A stretch of DNA of 64,000 nucleotides from UBA3478 sp038134285 (GCA_038134285.1 JAYPUW010000002.1:124001-188000), one strand, 5' to 3'; positions 8,208-17,620 are shown, counted from the stretch's first letter. Notes: generated from the sequence alone by a model not told the origin. Numbers and translations: made by a program.

Positions 8208-11021
8208 ATGAGTAAAACTGATGTAAAGAGACTGTTTCTCGTTGACGCCTACGCATTAATCTTCAGAGGGTATTTTGCCCTGATTAAAAATCCGAGGATC
8301 AATTCTAAAGGAGAAGACACCTCAGCTATAATGGGCTTTATGAACGCTCTACTCGATCTCATAAAGCGCGAACAGCCTGAATACATAGGTGTATGTTTCG
8401 ACAAAGGCGGTAGCACCGAGCGAACAGAAATATTTGCAGATTACAAGGCAAATCGTCAAGAAACTCCAGATCCCATACGTTTTGCTGTTCCCCACATTGA
8501 GGCCCTGCTGCGTGCTATGGATATTCCGATAGTCGTTCAAGAGGGCTACGAGGCAGACGATCTTATAGGAACACTGTCAAAGCAAGCTGAAAATCAGGGT
8601 TTTAAAGTCTACATGGTTACCCCAGACAAAGATTTTGGTCAATTAGTAAGCGAAAATGTATTTATGTATCGTCCATCAAGAATGGGCAATGACGTAGAAA
8701 TATGGGGGATTCCTGAGGTTCAAGAGCGTTTTGGAGTAGAAAGACCTGAGCAGGTGATCGACTACCTTGGAATGATGGGAGATGCTAGTGACAATATTCC
8801 TGGTCTTCCTGGAGTCGGAGACAAAACGGCTAAGAAATTTATCCAAACCTACGGATCACTTGAAGGCCTGCTAGAAAATCTTGAAGAACTAAGCGGAAAG
8901 CTCAAAGAGCGCATTGCTGAAAATGCAGAAATAGGCATTCTTTCGAAGCAATTAGCCACCATTAAAACCGATTGTGATGTGTCGTTTGATCCGAAGTCAT
9001 TTATACGTTCTGAACCTCATCTAGAGGAGCTTGACCGCATCTTTGACGCCATCGAATTCAGAAGAATTAAGGACCAATTTTACAAGCTATTAGCTCGCAA
9101 AGACGACTCGGGCTCAGACACCTCTCCTTCGAATAGCATCGTGCAAGCAACTATCGCTTCTGATACCGCAGGTAGTGGTCAATTCTCACTCTTCGACGTT
9201 CAAGACCCTTATGAATCTAAAGTTGACAAAGGTCATCTTTACCAACGCGTAAACAGCCCCAGAACTCAAGAACTTTTTCTTCAAGGTCTCCAAAATCAGA
9301 AGGTAGTCAGTATCGCCTTGCTAAATACCTCTGAGCATGCTATGGAGGGTAAGCTCTTAGGTATAGCTTTTTCTTGGTATGCGCACAAAGGGTTCTATAT
9401 TCCCTTTGAACCTGAGGGCCCGAATCAAAAACAATTTTGTACTCAACTCCAAGAAATCCTCAATGGCGGTGTGACAGTCATTGGTCACCAGCTAAAAGAA
9501 GCACTAAAAATTCTGCGTCGCTTTGACGTCAATCTGAGAGCAGAGCTATTTGACAATACCTTGGCGCACTATTTGATCAATCCGGATATGCGCCATGATT
9601 TTGGCACTTTAGTGAAAAGCTATCTGGGTCTCGACTTAAAGTCAACCGAAGAAATTTTAGGGGTCAAAACCATGAAAACTGCCGAGCTCGAATCGCTTGA
9701 ATCAGAAAAAGCGACCGAGTACCTCTGCAGTCTTAGCGATTTTAATCTGCGCTTGTATCCTTTACTTCATGCCGAGCTCGAGAAGTGGGGTCTACTCGAA
9801 CTTTACACTACGCTAGAAATTCCTCTTCTACGAGTGCTTTCTCGAATGGAATTCAATGGTATTGCACTGGACGAAAAATACCTTGAGTCTTTGAAAGAGA
9901 CCTTCAGCAAACAACTCAATGCCCTAGAAGAATCTATTTACGCCCAAGCTGGCGAAACCTTCAATCTTGCCTCTCCTAAACAAATGGGAATTGTCCTTTT
10001 TGAAAAATTAAAACTGGTAGAAAAGCCCAAGAAAACGAAGACCGGTCAATACGCTACATCAGAAGAAATTTTATCTGAGCTTGCAAAAAATCATCAGATT
10101 GCAGCAGATATTCTAGAATACCGTGGTCTAGCCAAACTCTTAAACACCTATGTAGAGGCACTTCCTCAACAAGTCAATGCACAGAGCAAACGTATTCATA
10201 CCCAATTCATGCAAACTGTAGCCGCTACTGGTCGATTGAGCAGTGTACAACCGAATCTTCAAAACATCCCCATTCGAACAAACAATGGGCGCCTTATCCG
10301 AAAAGCTTTTGTTTCAAGAGATTCTTCATGGACCTTAGTTGCTGCAGATTATTCACAAATCGAATTGAGAATCATTGCGGCCTTGAGCAAAGAAGACAAT
10401 ATGATCGAGGCCTTTAAGAAAGGAGAAGACATTCACCGTTCAACAGCCTCTAGAGTCTTTGACGTGCCCCTTTCAGAGGTGACACGTGAACATCGTAGCC
10501 AAGCCAAGACTGTTAATTTTGGAATCATCTACGGCGTTTCAGCCTTCGGATTGAGCAATCAAACGACCTTGAGTCGATCTGAGGCCAAGGAACTGATCGA
10601 AACGTATTATGCTACCTACCCTAAACTTAGAGCCTACATTAATGATCAGGTAGCGTATGCTAGAGAACACGGCTATGTAGAGACTCTTTTTAAACGGAGA
10701 CGTTACCTCAAAGATATTCATGCAGCAAACGGCATGATTCGATCTGCTGCCGAGCGGAATGCTGTGAATGCACCTATACAGGGATCGGCTGCTGACATTA
10801 TTAAGAAAGCGATGATTTCAGTTGACCGACGTTTGCATTCAGATGGGTTGGCTGCTAAGATGTTGCTTCAAGTGCACGATGAACTTGTTTTTGAGTGTCC
10901 AAAAGAAGAAATAGGCCTCCTTAAAAACCTTGTCGTTGAAGAAATGAAAAATGCGGCAGAATTAGGTGTTCCGCTAGAGGTTGATGTCGGAATTGGGGCG
11001 AACTGGTTTGAAGCACATTAA
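8208..11021 (+). CDS. polA: DNA polymerase I, proofreading residues lost
   Basis: Gap-filling polymerase for Okazaki fragments and excision repair. I use the ATG at 8208 (937 residues, MSKTDVKRLFLVDAYALIF) rather than an upstream TTG. The order is: 5' nuclease (1-295, with YEADDLIGTL and GDASDNIPG), a degenerate 3'-5' exonuclease fold (about 340-525), and a full polymerase domain with RRAYSQ-type palm residues (VAADYSQIELR), the O-helix (KTVNFGIIYG) and VHDELVFE. In the exonuclease fold the DxE motif reads LLN, the position of E. coli Asp424 is Ala and that of Asp501 is Leu, so proofreading should be absent. The 5' nuclease and polymerase appear intact. Confidence 0.95.
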   Translation: MSKTDVKRLFLVDAYALIFRGYFALIKNPRINSKGEDTSAIMGFMNALLDLIKREQPEYIGVCFDKGGSTERTEIFADYKANRQETPDPIRFAVPHIEALLRAMDIPIVVQEGYEADDLIGTLSKQAENQGFKVYMVTPDKDFGQLVSENVFMYRPSRMGNDVEIWGIPEVQERFGVERPEQVIDYLGMMGDASDNIPGLPGVGDKTAKKFIQTYGSLEGLLENLEELSGKLKERIAENAEIGILSKQLATIKTDCDVSFDPKSFIRSEPHLEELDRIFDAIEFRRIKDQFYKLLARKDDSGSDTSPSNSIVQATIASDTAGSGQFSLFDVQDPYESKVDKGHLYQRVNSPRTQELFLQGLQNQKVVSIALLNTSEHAMEGKLLGIAFSWYAHKGFYIPFEPEGPNQKQFCTQLQEILNGGVTVIGHQLKEALKILRRFDVNLRAELFDNTLAHYLINPDMRHDFGTLVKSYLGLDLKSTEEILGVKTMKTAELESLESEKATEYLCSLSDFNLRLYPLLHAELEKWGLLELYTTLEIPLLRVLSRMEFNGIALDEKYLESLKETFSKQLNALEESIYAQAGETFNLASPKQMGIVLFEKLKLVEKPKKTKTGQYATSEEILSELAKNHQIAADILEYRGLAKLLNTYVEALPQQVNAQSKRIHTQFMQTVAATGRLSSVQPNLQNIPIRTNNGRLIRKAFVSRDSSWTLVAADYSQIELRIIAALSKEDNMIEAFKKGEDIHRSTASRVFDVPLSEVTREHRSQAKTVNFGIIYGVSAFGLSNQTTLSRSEAKELIETYYATYPKLRAYINDQVAYAREHGYVETLFKRRRYLKDIHAANGMIRSAAERNAVNAPIQGSAADIIKKAMISVDRRLHSDGLAAKMLLQVHDELVFECPKEEIGLLKNLVVEEMKNAAELGVPLEVDVGIGANWFEAH

Positions 11022-11047
11022 AGTATGTGCAACATCATTTTATCAAT

Positions 11048-11077
11048 TTGTATTTCAAACGAATAATTGTACATTTG
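11048..11077 (+). promoter_or_regulatory. Promoter of the rplM-rpsI-rpsB-tsf unit
   Basis: TTG (11048-11050), 19 bases, then TACATTTG (11070-11077): an excellent match to the Bacteroidota -33/-7 consensus. It lies 45 bases before rplM. No equally good promoter is visible ahead of rpsI, rpsB or tsf. Confidence 0.8.
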
Positions 11078-11121
11078 CAGCCCGTTAGATTTAACGTGTA
11101 GCGAATAAAATTTCATTAACT

Positions 11122-11577
11122 GTGGATACATTAACTTACAAAACCAAATCTGCCAATGCCGCTACTGTAGACAAACAGTGGGTTTTAGTAGATGCTGAAG
11201 GGCAAATTTTGGGACGTTTAGCCTCAAAAGTGGCGACAATTTTAAGAGGTAAAAACAAGCCTAGTTTTACTCCTCACGTTGATTGCGGAGATAACGTGGT
11301 AGTTATCAATGCTTCAAAAGTAGCGTTGACAGGTTCAAAAGCAACTGATAAGAAATACTTGCGTCACACCGGGTATCCAGGTGGTCAGCGCGAAACAACC
11401 ACCAAAGAACTCTTTGAGAATCATCCAGAACGCATTATAGAAAATGCAGTAAAAGGGATGCTTCCAAAAAATAAATTAGGAGCAGAACTCTTTAGAAATC
11501 TAAGAGTTTATGCAGGCGATTCGCATGATCAAGAAGCACAAAAGCCAATTCAAATCAATTTAAACGATCTCAAATAG
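11122..11577 (+). CDS. rplM: 50S ribosomal protein L13
   Basis: Large-subunit protein that binds 23S rRNA early in assembly. The 151-residue frame starts with GTG (11122), and the N-terminus MDTLTYKTKSANAATV matches the usual flavobacterial L13 start. Conserved blocks include GQILGRLASKVA, the DNVVVINA segment, and KAVKGMLPKN-like residues (NAVKGMLPKNKLG). The spacing to rpsI is 10 bases. As in most bacteria, rplM and rpsI form a pair and should be cotranscribed from the promoter just upstream. Confidence 0.97.
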   Translation: MDTLTYKTKSANAATVDKQWVLVDAEGQILGRLASKVATILRGKNKPSFTPHVDCGDNVVVINASKVALTGSKATDKKYLRHTGYPGGQRETTTKELFENHPERIIENAVKGMLPKNKLGAELFRNLRVYAGDSHDQEAQKPIQINLNDLK

Positions 11578-11587
11578 CTAATCTGTA

Positions 11588-11974
11588 ATGGGAGTAATAC
11601 ACAAAATAGGACGAAGAAAAACAGCAGTAGCTAGAGTTTACCTCTCTGAAGGAAGTGGATCTATTACAATCAACAAAAGACCACTTGATAGCTATTTTAC
11701 TACGGGAACGCTACGATATAAAGTAAATCAACCCTTCGAATTGACCGAAACTATCGGAAAATACGATGTAAAAGCATCGGTTTTTGGGGGCGGAATTACA
11801 GGACAAGCAGAGGCATTGAGATTGGCGATTTCTCGCGCTCTATGTGAAATCGATCAAGAATTCAGAGCAGCTTTAAAACCAGAAGGGCTTCTTACGAGAG
11901 ATCCTCGTATGGTTGAGCGCAAGAAGTTCGGTCAGAAAAAAGCAAGAAAGAAATTCCAGTTCTCGAAACGTTAA
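11588..11974 (+). CDS. rpsI: 30S ribosomal protein S9
   Basis: Small-subunit head protein whose C-terminal tail reaches the P-site tRNA. The 128 residues have the family's usual length. The N-terminal IGRRKTAVARVYL block, the GGGITGQAEALRLAISRAL region and the Lys/Arg-rich end KKARKKFQFSKR, with its terminal Lys-Arg, are all as expected. It follows rplM closely. A 12-base palindrome (AATCTCGAGATT, 11973-11984) straddles its stop codon and opens the 137-base gap to rpsB. Confidence 0.97.
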   Translation: MGVIHKIGRRKTAVARVYLSEGSGSITINKRPLDSYFTTGTLRYKVNQPFELTETIGKYDVKASVFGGGITGQAEALRLAISRALCEIDQEFRAALKPEGLLTRDPRMVERKKFGQKKARKKFQFSKR

Positions 11975-12023
11975 TCTCGAGATTGGAACGAACACCTGGT
12001 GTTCAATTTACATAGTGATAACC

Positions 12024-12102
12024 AGTTTAGTTTAGCATCTAAATAGCTAGGGCGATTTTTTTTAAATGACCACCGAGCTATTGCTAAATCAGAACGTAAA
12101 CT
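12024..12102 (+). promoter_or_regulatory. Structured leader of rpsB (candidate autoregulatory element)
   Basis: Nested complementary segments lie just ahead of the rpsB start: AGTTTA (12024-12029) with TAAACT (12097-12102), TTTAGC (12031-12036) with GCTAAA (12083-12088), ATAGCT (12043-12048) with AGCTAT (12076-12081), and GG with CC inside. They could fold into one long interrupted hairpin ending 9 bases before the ATG. Upstream, GAACACC-T-GGTGTTC (11990-12004) is a further near-perfect dyad. S2 represses its own mRNA in E. coli; a similar role here is inference. Confidence 0.45.
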
Positions 12103-12111
12103 AAATTCAAA

Positions 12112-12945
12112 ATGGCAAAAGTCGAAGTTAAACAACTTCTTGATGCAGGTGTACATTTCGGTCACCTGACAAGAAAATGGAATCCAAACATGGCTCCTTA
12201 CATCTACATGGAGCGCAATGGAATTCACGTAATCAATCTTTACAAAACCGCTGCAAAGCTCGAAGAGGCGAATGAAGCACTTAAGAAAATTGCTGCCTCT
12301 GGGCGCAAGATTCTATTCGTTGCTACTAAAAAGCAAGCTAAAGGCATTGTAGCTGAAAAGGTTTCTACGGTAAACATGCCTTACATCACTGAGCGTTGGC
12401 CAGGGGGTATGTTAACAAACTTTATCACTATCCGTAAAGCCGTAAAGAAAATGAGCGCCATCGATCGCATGAAAAAAGACGGTACGTTCAATACTCTATC
12501 TAAGAAAGAAAAACTTCAAGTAGATCGTCTACGTGCCAAACTAGAAAAGAACCTCGGTTCAATTTCTGACATGACACGTCTTCCAGGAGCACTATTCATC
12601 GTGGACGTAATGCGTGAGCACATCGCAGTGAAAGAAGCACGACGCTTAAACATTCCTGTTTTCGCAATGGTAGATACCAACTGTGATCCTAGAGATATTG
12701 ATTTTGTGATTCCAGCAAACGACGACGCTGGTAAGTCAATTGAAATAATCCTCTCAAGCGTAACAGCGGCAATTAGCGAAGGGTTAACCGAGCGTAAAGC
12801 TGAAAAACTAGACGCTAGCGAAGGTGCTGTTGAAGAGGCTGAATTAGATGAAACTGAAACCTCAGAGGTAGGGGCTAATCATGATTTAGAAAAGGATTCT
12901 GAAGAGTTTGGAATATCTGAAGAAGGTGACGAAGATAATGACTAA
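12112..12945 (+). CDS. rpsB: 30S ribosomal protein S2
   Basis: Small-subunit protein that binds late and helps recruit S1 in many bacteria. The 277 residues include GVHFGHLTRKWNPNM at the N-terminus, a coiled-coil insert (about 100-150), and the conserved DMTRLPGALFIVDV and VPANDDAGKSI-like (IPANDDAGKSIEII) segments. The core ends near residue 230, and an acidic, low-complexity tail of about 45 residues follows, common in Bacteroidota S2. It is followed by tsf, the usual partner, after 91 bases. Confidence 0.97.
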   Translation: MAKVEVKQLLDAGVHFGHLTRKWNPNMAPYIYMERNGIHVINLYKTAAKLEEANEALKKIAASGRKILFVATKKQAKGIVAEKVSTVNMPYITERWPGGMLTNFITIRKAVKKMSAIDRMKKDGTFNTLSKKEKLQVDRLRAKLEKNLGSISDMTRLPGALFIVDVMREHIAVKEARRLNIPVFAMVDTNCDPRDIDFVIPANDDAGKSIEIILSSVTAAISEGLTERKAEKLDASEGAVEEAELDETETSEVGANHDLEKDSEEFGISEEGDEDND

Positions 12946-13036
12946 AACTAATTAGTGATTAACCTTTCCTTAAACTGTGCCTTATTATAGGTCGGACCTG
13001 AATAGAATCAATTAGAAGAATTAAATACAATTTGAT

Positions 13037-13861
13037 ATGAGTGCAATTTCCGCAGCGGATGTAAACAAATTAAGAAAGTCTACCGGAGCGGGTATGATGG
13101 ACTGCAAGAAAGCCTTAGTTGAAGCAGAAGGTGATTTTGAAAAAGCAATCGAAATCCTTAGAAAAAAAGGTCAAAAAGTAGCAGCCAATAGAGCAGACCG
13201 TGACTCTTCTGAAGGCGCCGCAATTGCTGTTGTTAACGGTGATGCTACTAAAGGTGTTGTGATCTCACTTAACTGTGAAACGGATTTCGTAGCGAAGAAT
13301 GACTCTTTTGTAACCATGGCAAATGATTTCGCCCAGTTGGCACTTGATGCTTCTTCATTAGAAGATTTGTTAACCAAAACATATGGTACTATTACAGTTT
13401 CAGAGAAACTTACCGAGCAAACAGGAGTTATCGGAGAGAAAATCGAGATTGGTGCATTTGAAAGACTAGAAGCTCCATTTGTAGGTTCTTATATTCATGC
13501 CGGAAACAAGATTGCTACCCTGGTAGGATTATCAGCAAAAGTAAATCAAGCTGACGTAATCGCTAAGGATGTAGCGATGCAAGCTGCGGCTATGAACCCA
13601 GTAGCCTTAAACGAAGAAGGCGTTGATCAATCGATTATCGATAAAGAAATTGAGATCGCTAAAGATCAATTGCGTCAAGAAGGTAAACCGGAAGAGATGC
13701 TAGACAATATTGCTAAAGGTAAACTCAAGCGTTTCTTTAAAGACAATACCCTTGTCAACCAAGACTTTATCAAAGACTCTAAATTGAGTGTTGATCAATA
13801 TGTGAAGACAGCAGACAAGAATCTAAGTGTGACTGCATTTAAAAGAGTAGCGCTAGGATAA
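13037..13861 (+). CDS. tsf: Translation elongation factor Ts
   Basis: Guanine nucleotide exchange factor for EF-Tu. The 274 residues start with the UBA-like domain (VNKLRKSTGAGMMDCKKALV, about 10-29), followed by the TDFVAKND motif (about 81-88) that inserts into EF-Tu, and two core subdomains. Length and motifs are normal. The 91-base gap from rpsB contains only a very short dyad (AGGTC-G-GACCT). A strong terminator follows at 13886. Confidence 0.97.
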   Translation: MSAISAADVNKLRKSTGAGMMDCKKALVEAEGDFEKAIEILRKKGQKVAANRADRDSSEGAAIAVVNGDATKGVVISLNCETDFVAKNDSFVTMANDFAQLALDASSLEDLLTKTYGTITVSEKLTEQTGVIGEKIEIGAFERLEAPFVGSYIHAGNKIATLVGLSAKVNQADVIAKDVAMQAAAMNPVALNEEGVDQSIIDKEIEIAKDQLRQEGKPEEMLDNIAKGKLKRFFKDNTLVNQDFIKDSKLSVDQYVKTADKNLSVTAFKRVALG

Positions 13862-13885
13862 TCTGAGCTGCTTTTCGTTTAAACC

Positions 13886-13913
13886 AAAGCCATCCCAAAA
13901 AGATGGCTTTTTT
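13886..13913 (+). terminator. Rho-independent terminator after tsf
   Basis: AAAGCCATC (13886-13894) pairs perfectly with GATGGCTTT (13902-13910) around a 7-base loop and continues into a T run. It ends the rplM-rpsI-rpsB-tsf unit, 24 bases after the tsf stop. Confidence 0.85.
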
Positions 13914-13916
13914 GTG

Positions 13917-13924
13917 TACTTTTG
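13917..13924 (+). promoter_or_regulatory. Possible pyrH promoter, -7 TACTTTTG
   Basis: A perfect TAnnTTTG match, 19 bases before the pyrH start and immediately after the tsf terminator. The -33 position falls in the terminator hairpin and shows no TTG, so confidence is limited. Confidence 0.4.
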
Positions 13925-13943
13925 AAATAGAATAATATTAGCA

Positions 13944-14651
13944 ATGCGCTACCAACGAATACTCCTCAAACTTAGTGGAGAGTCCCTAATGGGGGGCCAA
14001 CAGTACGGAATAGACGCCATAAGACTTGAGCAGTATGCTAGCGAGATCAAAACCGTGATCGATCGCGATATTGAAGTCGCTATCGTCATTGGTGGCGGTA
14101 ATATTTTCAGAGGTCTGTCAGGAGCGATCCAGGGAATGGATCGGGTCCAAGGAGATCATATGGGAATGCTCGCCACAGTAATCAATGGTCTTGCACTTCA
14201 AAGTGCCCTTGAAAACCAAGGCGTTGAAACAAGGCTTCAAACAGCTATTAAAATTGACGAAGTGGCGGAGCCCTTCATTCGTAGACGGGCTATGAGGCAC
14301 CTTGAAAAAGGGCGCGTAGTCATCTTTGGTGGGGGTACAGGAAACCCCTATTTCACTACAGATTCTGCTGCGGTATTACGGGCTATTGAAATCAAGGCAG
14401 ACGTCATTCTAAAAGGTACACGCGTAGATGGCATATATAGCGCTGATCCCGAAAAAGATAAAAGCGCTGTCCGATATGATAAAATCAGTTTTCAAGATGT
14501 TCTCAGCAAAGGGCTAAAGGTCATGGATACGACAGCCTTCACCTTGAGTCAAGAAAACGAATTACCTATTGTAGTTTTCGATATGAATAAAGATGGTAAT
14601 CTACTCAGAGTAGTTACCGGAGAAGATGTAGGTACTGAAGTAAACCTCTAA
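13944..14651 (+). CDS. pyrH: UMP kinase (uridylate kinase)
   Basis: Phosphorylates UMP to UDP in pyrimidine nucleotide synthesis; belongs to the amino-acid-kinase fold, not the eukaryotic NMP kinases. The 235 residues show KLSGESLMG (phosphate binding, about 8-16), VIGGGNIFRG (about 48-57), the FGGGTGNPYFTTDSAA segment (UMP pocket, about 130-146) and the C-terminal NGNLLR-type strand (DGNLLRVVTGEDVGT). It starts a plus-strand series with frr, the exporter gene, asnS and rpoN, with only 4 bases to frr. PyrH-frr adjacency is widely conserved. Confidence 0.97.
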   Translation: MRYQRILLKLSGESLMGGQQYGIDAIRLEQYASEIKTVIDRDIEVAIVIGGGNIFRGLSGAIQGMDRVQGDHMGMLATVINGLALQSALENQGVETRLQTAIKIDEVAEPFIRRRAMRHLEKGRVVIFGGGTGNPYFTTDSAAVLRAIEIKADVILKGTRVDGIYSADPEKDKSAVRYDKISFQDVLSKGLKVMDTTAFTLSQENELPIVVFDMNKDGNLLRVVTGEDVGTEVNL

Positions 14652-14655
14652 TGCT

Positions 14656-15210
14656 ATGAACGAAGAAATTGAATTCATTTTAGAAGAAGCAAAAGATCAA
14701 ATGCAAGGGGCCATAACCCACCTTGAAAAAGCCTTTATCAAAATACGCGCTGGAAAAGCAAATCCGGTGATGCTCTCAACGGTACAAGTGGATTATTACG
14801 GTTCTCTTACCCCCCTTTCTCAGGTGGCAAATGTCAATACTCCTGATGCCCGAACTTTAACTGTTCAGCCTTGGGAGAAGGCACTGCTTCCTGAAATCGA
14901 GAAAGCGATTATTAGTTCAAACCTAGGGTTTAACCCTATGAATAACGGCGATTTCATCATCATTAGCGTTCCTCCGCTTACAGAAGAGCGTAGAAGAGAT
15001 CTCGTAAAACAGGCCAAGGCAGAATCTGAAGATGCAAAGATCAGCGTAAGGTCGGCACGACAAGAGGCCAATAAGGAGCTTAAAAAAATTGAGATCAGCG
15101 AAGACGTTTTAAAAGACGCCGAAGCAGATGTACAAGAACTAACAAATTCATTCATCACCAAGATTGACGACGCTTTGAAATCAAAAGAGTCAGAAATCAT
15201 GAAGGTATGA
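14656..15210 (+). CDS. frr: Ribosome recycling factor
   Basis: Splits post-termination ribosomes together with EF-G. At 184 residues the size is standard. The sequence shows the tRNA-mimic three-helix bundle with the KIRAGKANP motif (about 28-36), the domain II loop with VNTPDARTLTVQPW (about 58-71), and PPLTEERRRDLVKQAK (about 106-121). It sits 4 bases after pyrH and 4 bases before the RND exporter gene, so the three are surely cotranscribed. Confidence 0.97.
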   Translation: MNEEIEFILEEAKDQMQGAITHLEKAFIKIRAGKANPVMLSTVQVDYYGSLTPLSQVANVNTPDARTLTVQPWEKALLPEIEKAIISSNLGFNPMNNGDFIIISVPPLTEERRRDLVKQAKAESEDAKISVRSARQEANKELKKIEISEDVLKDAEADVQELTNSFITKIDDALKSKESEIMKV

Positions 15211-15214
15211 TTCT

Positions 15215-17620
15215 ATGGGAAAGCTGGCCGCATTCTTCGAAGGTTTCTGGCCTGCAGTAGCCCGTATTATTCTCAGGAACCGCATCCCTTGGGTAGTTGG
15301 TATTGCGATCACTACCCTCTTTTTTATCAGTCAATGGAGCAAAGTTAAGTTCTCTAACGCAGAAACCTCTGTTCTCCCTAACGATCACCCTGAGATTGTC
15401 AAATATCAGGCATTCACAGATATCTTCGGCATAGAAGACAATGCAATTTTGATTGCCGTAGAAGGGCGTGACCTCTTTACTGCAAAATCATTCAATGCCT
15501 TCAATAGATTGAGCAAACAACTCGAGGCTGCCCCCGAAATCACTAAGGTGATTTCGCTTGACAATATCGATGAAATTGTAAGAGAAGGAAAGTCAGGACA
15601 GCTCACCACAGCTCCATTTAATCCGCGAGAGGCACTAAGTGATGAGAATGCTAAATCAAAACTTTACCACCTCTTCGAACGCCTTCCGTTTTACGAAAAT
15701 ATCATATACGACCCCAAGAGTTTAGCGATTCGAACGATCGCCTATATGGATCCAGACCTAGTCAACACCAAGGTCAGAAGTCAATTCATCTTAAACGACT
15801 TTGAGGGAATGATCAAAACCTTTGAACGAGAATCAGGTGTTCAGGCACGCATCTCGGGTATGCCCTATATCAAAACCAGAAATGCTGAAACCCTAAAAAA
15901 AGAGATGATCTTGTTTGTCATTGGTGCATTACTGGTCACCGCATTGCTCTTTTTCTTCTTTTTTAGGAGTTTTAGAGCCACGTTCATCTCAATGATCGTG
16001 GTACTTATCGGGGTAAGCTGGTCTTTTGGAATCATCGGATTGCTCGGCTATGAGATTACTATACTCACCGCCCTCATCCCACCTTTAATTATAGTCATTG
16101 GGATCCCTAATTGTATCTTCTTAATCAATAAGTACCAGCAAGAGGTCAAAAAACACGGAAACCAGGCCAGGTCTCTGTTTCGTGTCATCTCGCGTGTCGG
16201 AAACGCTACCTTAATGACTAACATTACCACGGCCTCAGGTTTTGCAACTTTTATCATTTTAAGTAGCTCATTACTCAGAGAATTTGGAGTGGTGGCATCC
16301 ATAAATATCCTAGGGATCTTTTCACTTTCTCTACTTATCATTCCTATCATATACAGTTACTTACCCCTGCCTCAAGACAAGCACCTGCAACACTTGAATA
16401 CGCCATGGATTGACCTATTTGTCTCTACCATGGAGCGAATTGTGAGAAATCATCGCATCGCTGTGTACGGGACATCAGTAGCCTTACTCGCCCTAAGTAT
16501 CATTGGTATATATCAAATTGAAATCACCGGAAGTCGAATCGAGGATCTTCCAAAGAATACTGATTTTTACGATGATATTTTGTTCTACGAAAATCAATTT
16601 AGTGGTATCCTACCGGTAGAAATCTTAGTAGATACGGGGCGTGAAAAAGGTGCTTTAAACACAGCTAACCTTAATAGAATAGAACGCTTATCAGAAGAAA
16701 TTGTGCAAAACGATGAGCTCTCTAAGCCCCTATCGATATCTGCGGTAATTAAATATGCCAAACAAGCCTTTTACAAGGGTTTGCCCAGGTACTATCAGTT
16801 ACCAACATCCCAAGAACGAAATTTTATTTTGGGTGCGATCACCTCTCCCATTGATTCAGAATCAAAAGGCGACCTTTTAGGTTCGATGGTTGACAGCAAA
16901 GAGCAAATTGCCCGTCTATCGCTCATGATGAAAGATGTAAAAACCAGTAGAATGGAAATCCTCGAGGAACAACTCTACAGGTCTATTGATCGCATTTTTC
17001 CTTCTGATCGCTACAATGTAAGCATCACCGGAAAAGCCTTGCTGTATCTAAAGGGAACACGCTATCTGGTCAACAATCTATTGATATCTCTGCTGCTAGC
17101 CGTGATCTTAATTTCTTTATTTATGGCCTACCTCTTTAGGTCGTATCAGATGATTATTATCTCCCTCATTCCGAATCTCTTACCCCTTTTGGTAACTGCC
17201 GGGATTATGGGTTTTGTAGGAATACCCATCAAACCTTCTACCATTCTCATCTTTAGTATCGCTTTCGGAATATCGGTAGATGATACGATTCACTTTTTAG
17301 CAAAATACCGTCAAGAATTGGTATTGAACGACTGGCATATCAAAAAATCGGTCTTCGCGGCACTCAAAGAAACAGGGGTGAGTATGTTCTATACCTCTGT
17401 GGTTCTCTTCTTCGGATTTTCGGTTTTTATGATTAGTAATTACGGAGGTACGAAGGCGTTAGGAGGATTAATCTCAGCTACACTTCTTCTAGCAATGCTC
17501 GCCAATCTCGTACTGCTTCCTTGCCTTTTACTCTCCTTAGAGAGAAGTATAGCGAACAAAAAGGTATTGAAACAACCTAAAATTAATATTCTACCTAAAG
17601 AAGTCGACTCAATCGACTAA
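15215..17620 (+). CDS. RND superfamily (MMPL-type) membrane protein
   Basis: An 801-residue RND-fold transporter of the MMPL/hydrophobe class. Membrane segments are at about 24-42 (first helix), five helices at about 233-395, one at about 415-432 and five at about 630-780; the two periplasmic porter domains lie between. The conserved proton-relay region of the second half reads FGISVDDTIHFLAKYR (about 685-700). Relatives export lipids, hopanoids or drugs, and the substrate here cannot be told. It is cotranscribed with pyrH-frr. No membrane fusion or outer-membrane partner lies beside it. Confidence 0.85.
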   Translation: MGKLAAFFEGFWPAVARIILRNRIPWVVGIAITTLFFISQWSKVKFSNAETSVLPNDHPEIVKYQAFTDIFGIEDNAILIAVEGRDLFTAKSFNAFNRLSKQLEAAPEITKVISLDNIDEIVREGKSGQLTTAPFNPREALSDENAKSKLYHLFERLPFYENIIYDPKSLAIRTIAYMDPDLVNTKVRSQFILNDFEGMIKTFERESGVQARISGMPYIKTRNAETLKKEMILFVIGALLVTALLFFFFFRSFRATFISMIVVLIGVSWSFGIIGLLGYEITILTALIPPLIIVIGIPNCIFLINKYQQEVKKHGNQARSLFRVISRVGNATLMTNITTASGFATFIILSSSLLREFGVVASINILGIFSLSLLIIPIIYSYLPLPQDKHLQHLNTPWIDLFVSTMERIVRNHRIAVYGTSVALLALSIIGIYQIEITGSRIEDLPKNTDFYDDILFYENQFSGILPVEILVDTGREKGALNTANLNRIERLSEEIVQNDELSKPLSISAVIKYAKQAFYKGLPRYYQLPTSQERNFILGAITSPIDSESKGDLLGSMVDSKEQIARLSLMMKDVKTSRMEILEEQLYRSIDRIFPSDRYNVSITGKALLYLKGTRYLVNNLLISLLLAVILISLFMAYLFRSYQMIIISLIPNLLPLLVTAGIMGFVGIPIKPSTILIFSIAFGISVDDTIHFLAKYRQELVLNDWHIKKSVFAALKETGVSMFYTSVVLFFGFSVFMISNYGGTKALGGLISATLLLAMLANLVLLPCLLLSLERSIANKKVLKQPKINILPKEVDSID

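Noticed and set aside
12981..13000. Short dyad AGGTC-G-GACCT before tsf, similar to the AAGGT-CGGGC-ACCTT hairpin before rpsP
   Set aside because: Each is only 5-6 bp; the resemblance is too short to claim a shared regulatory element.
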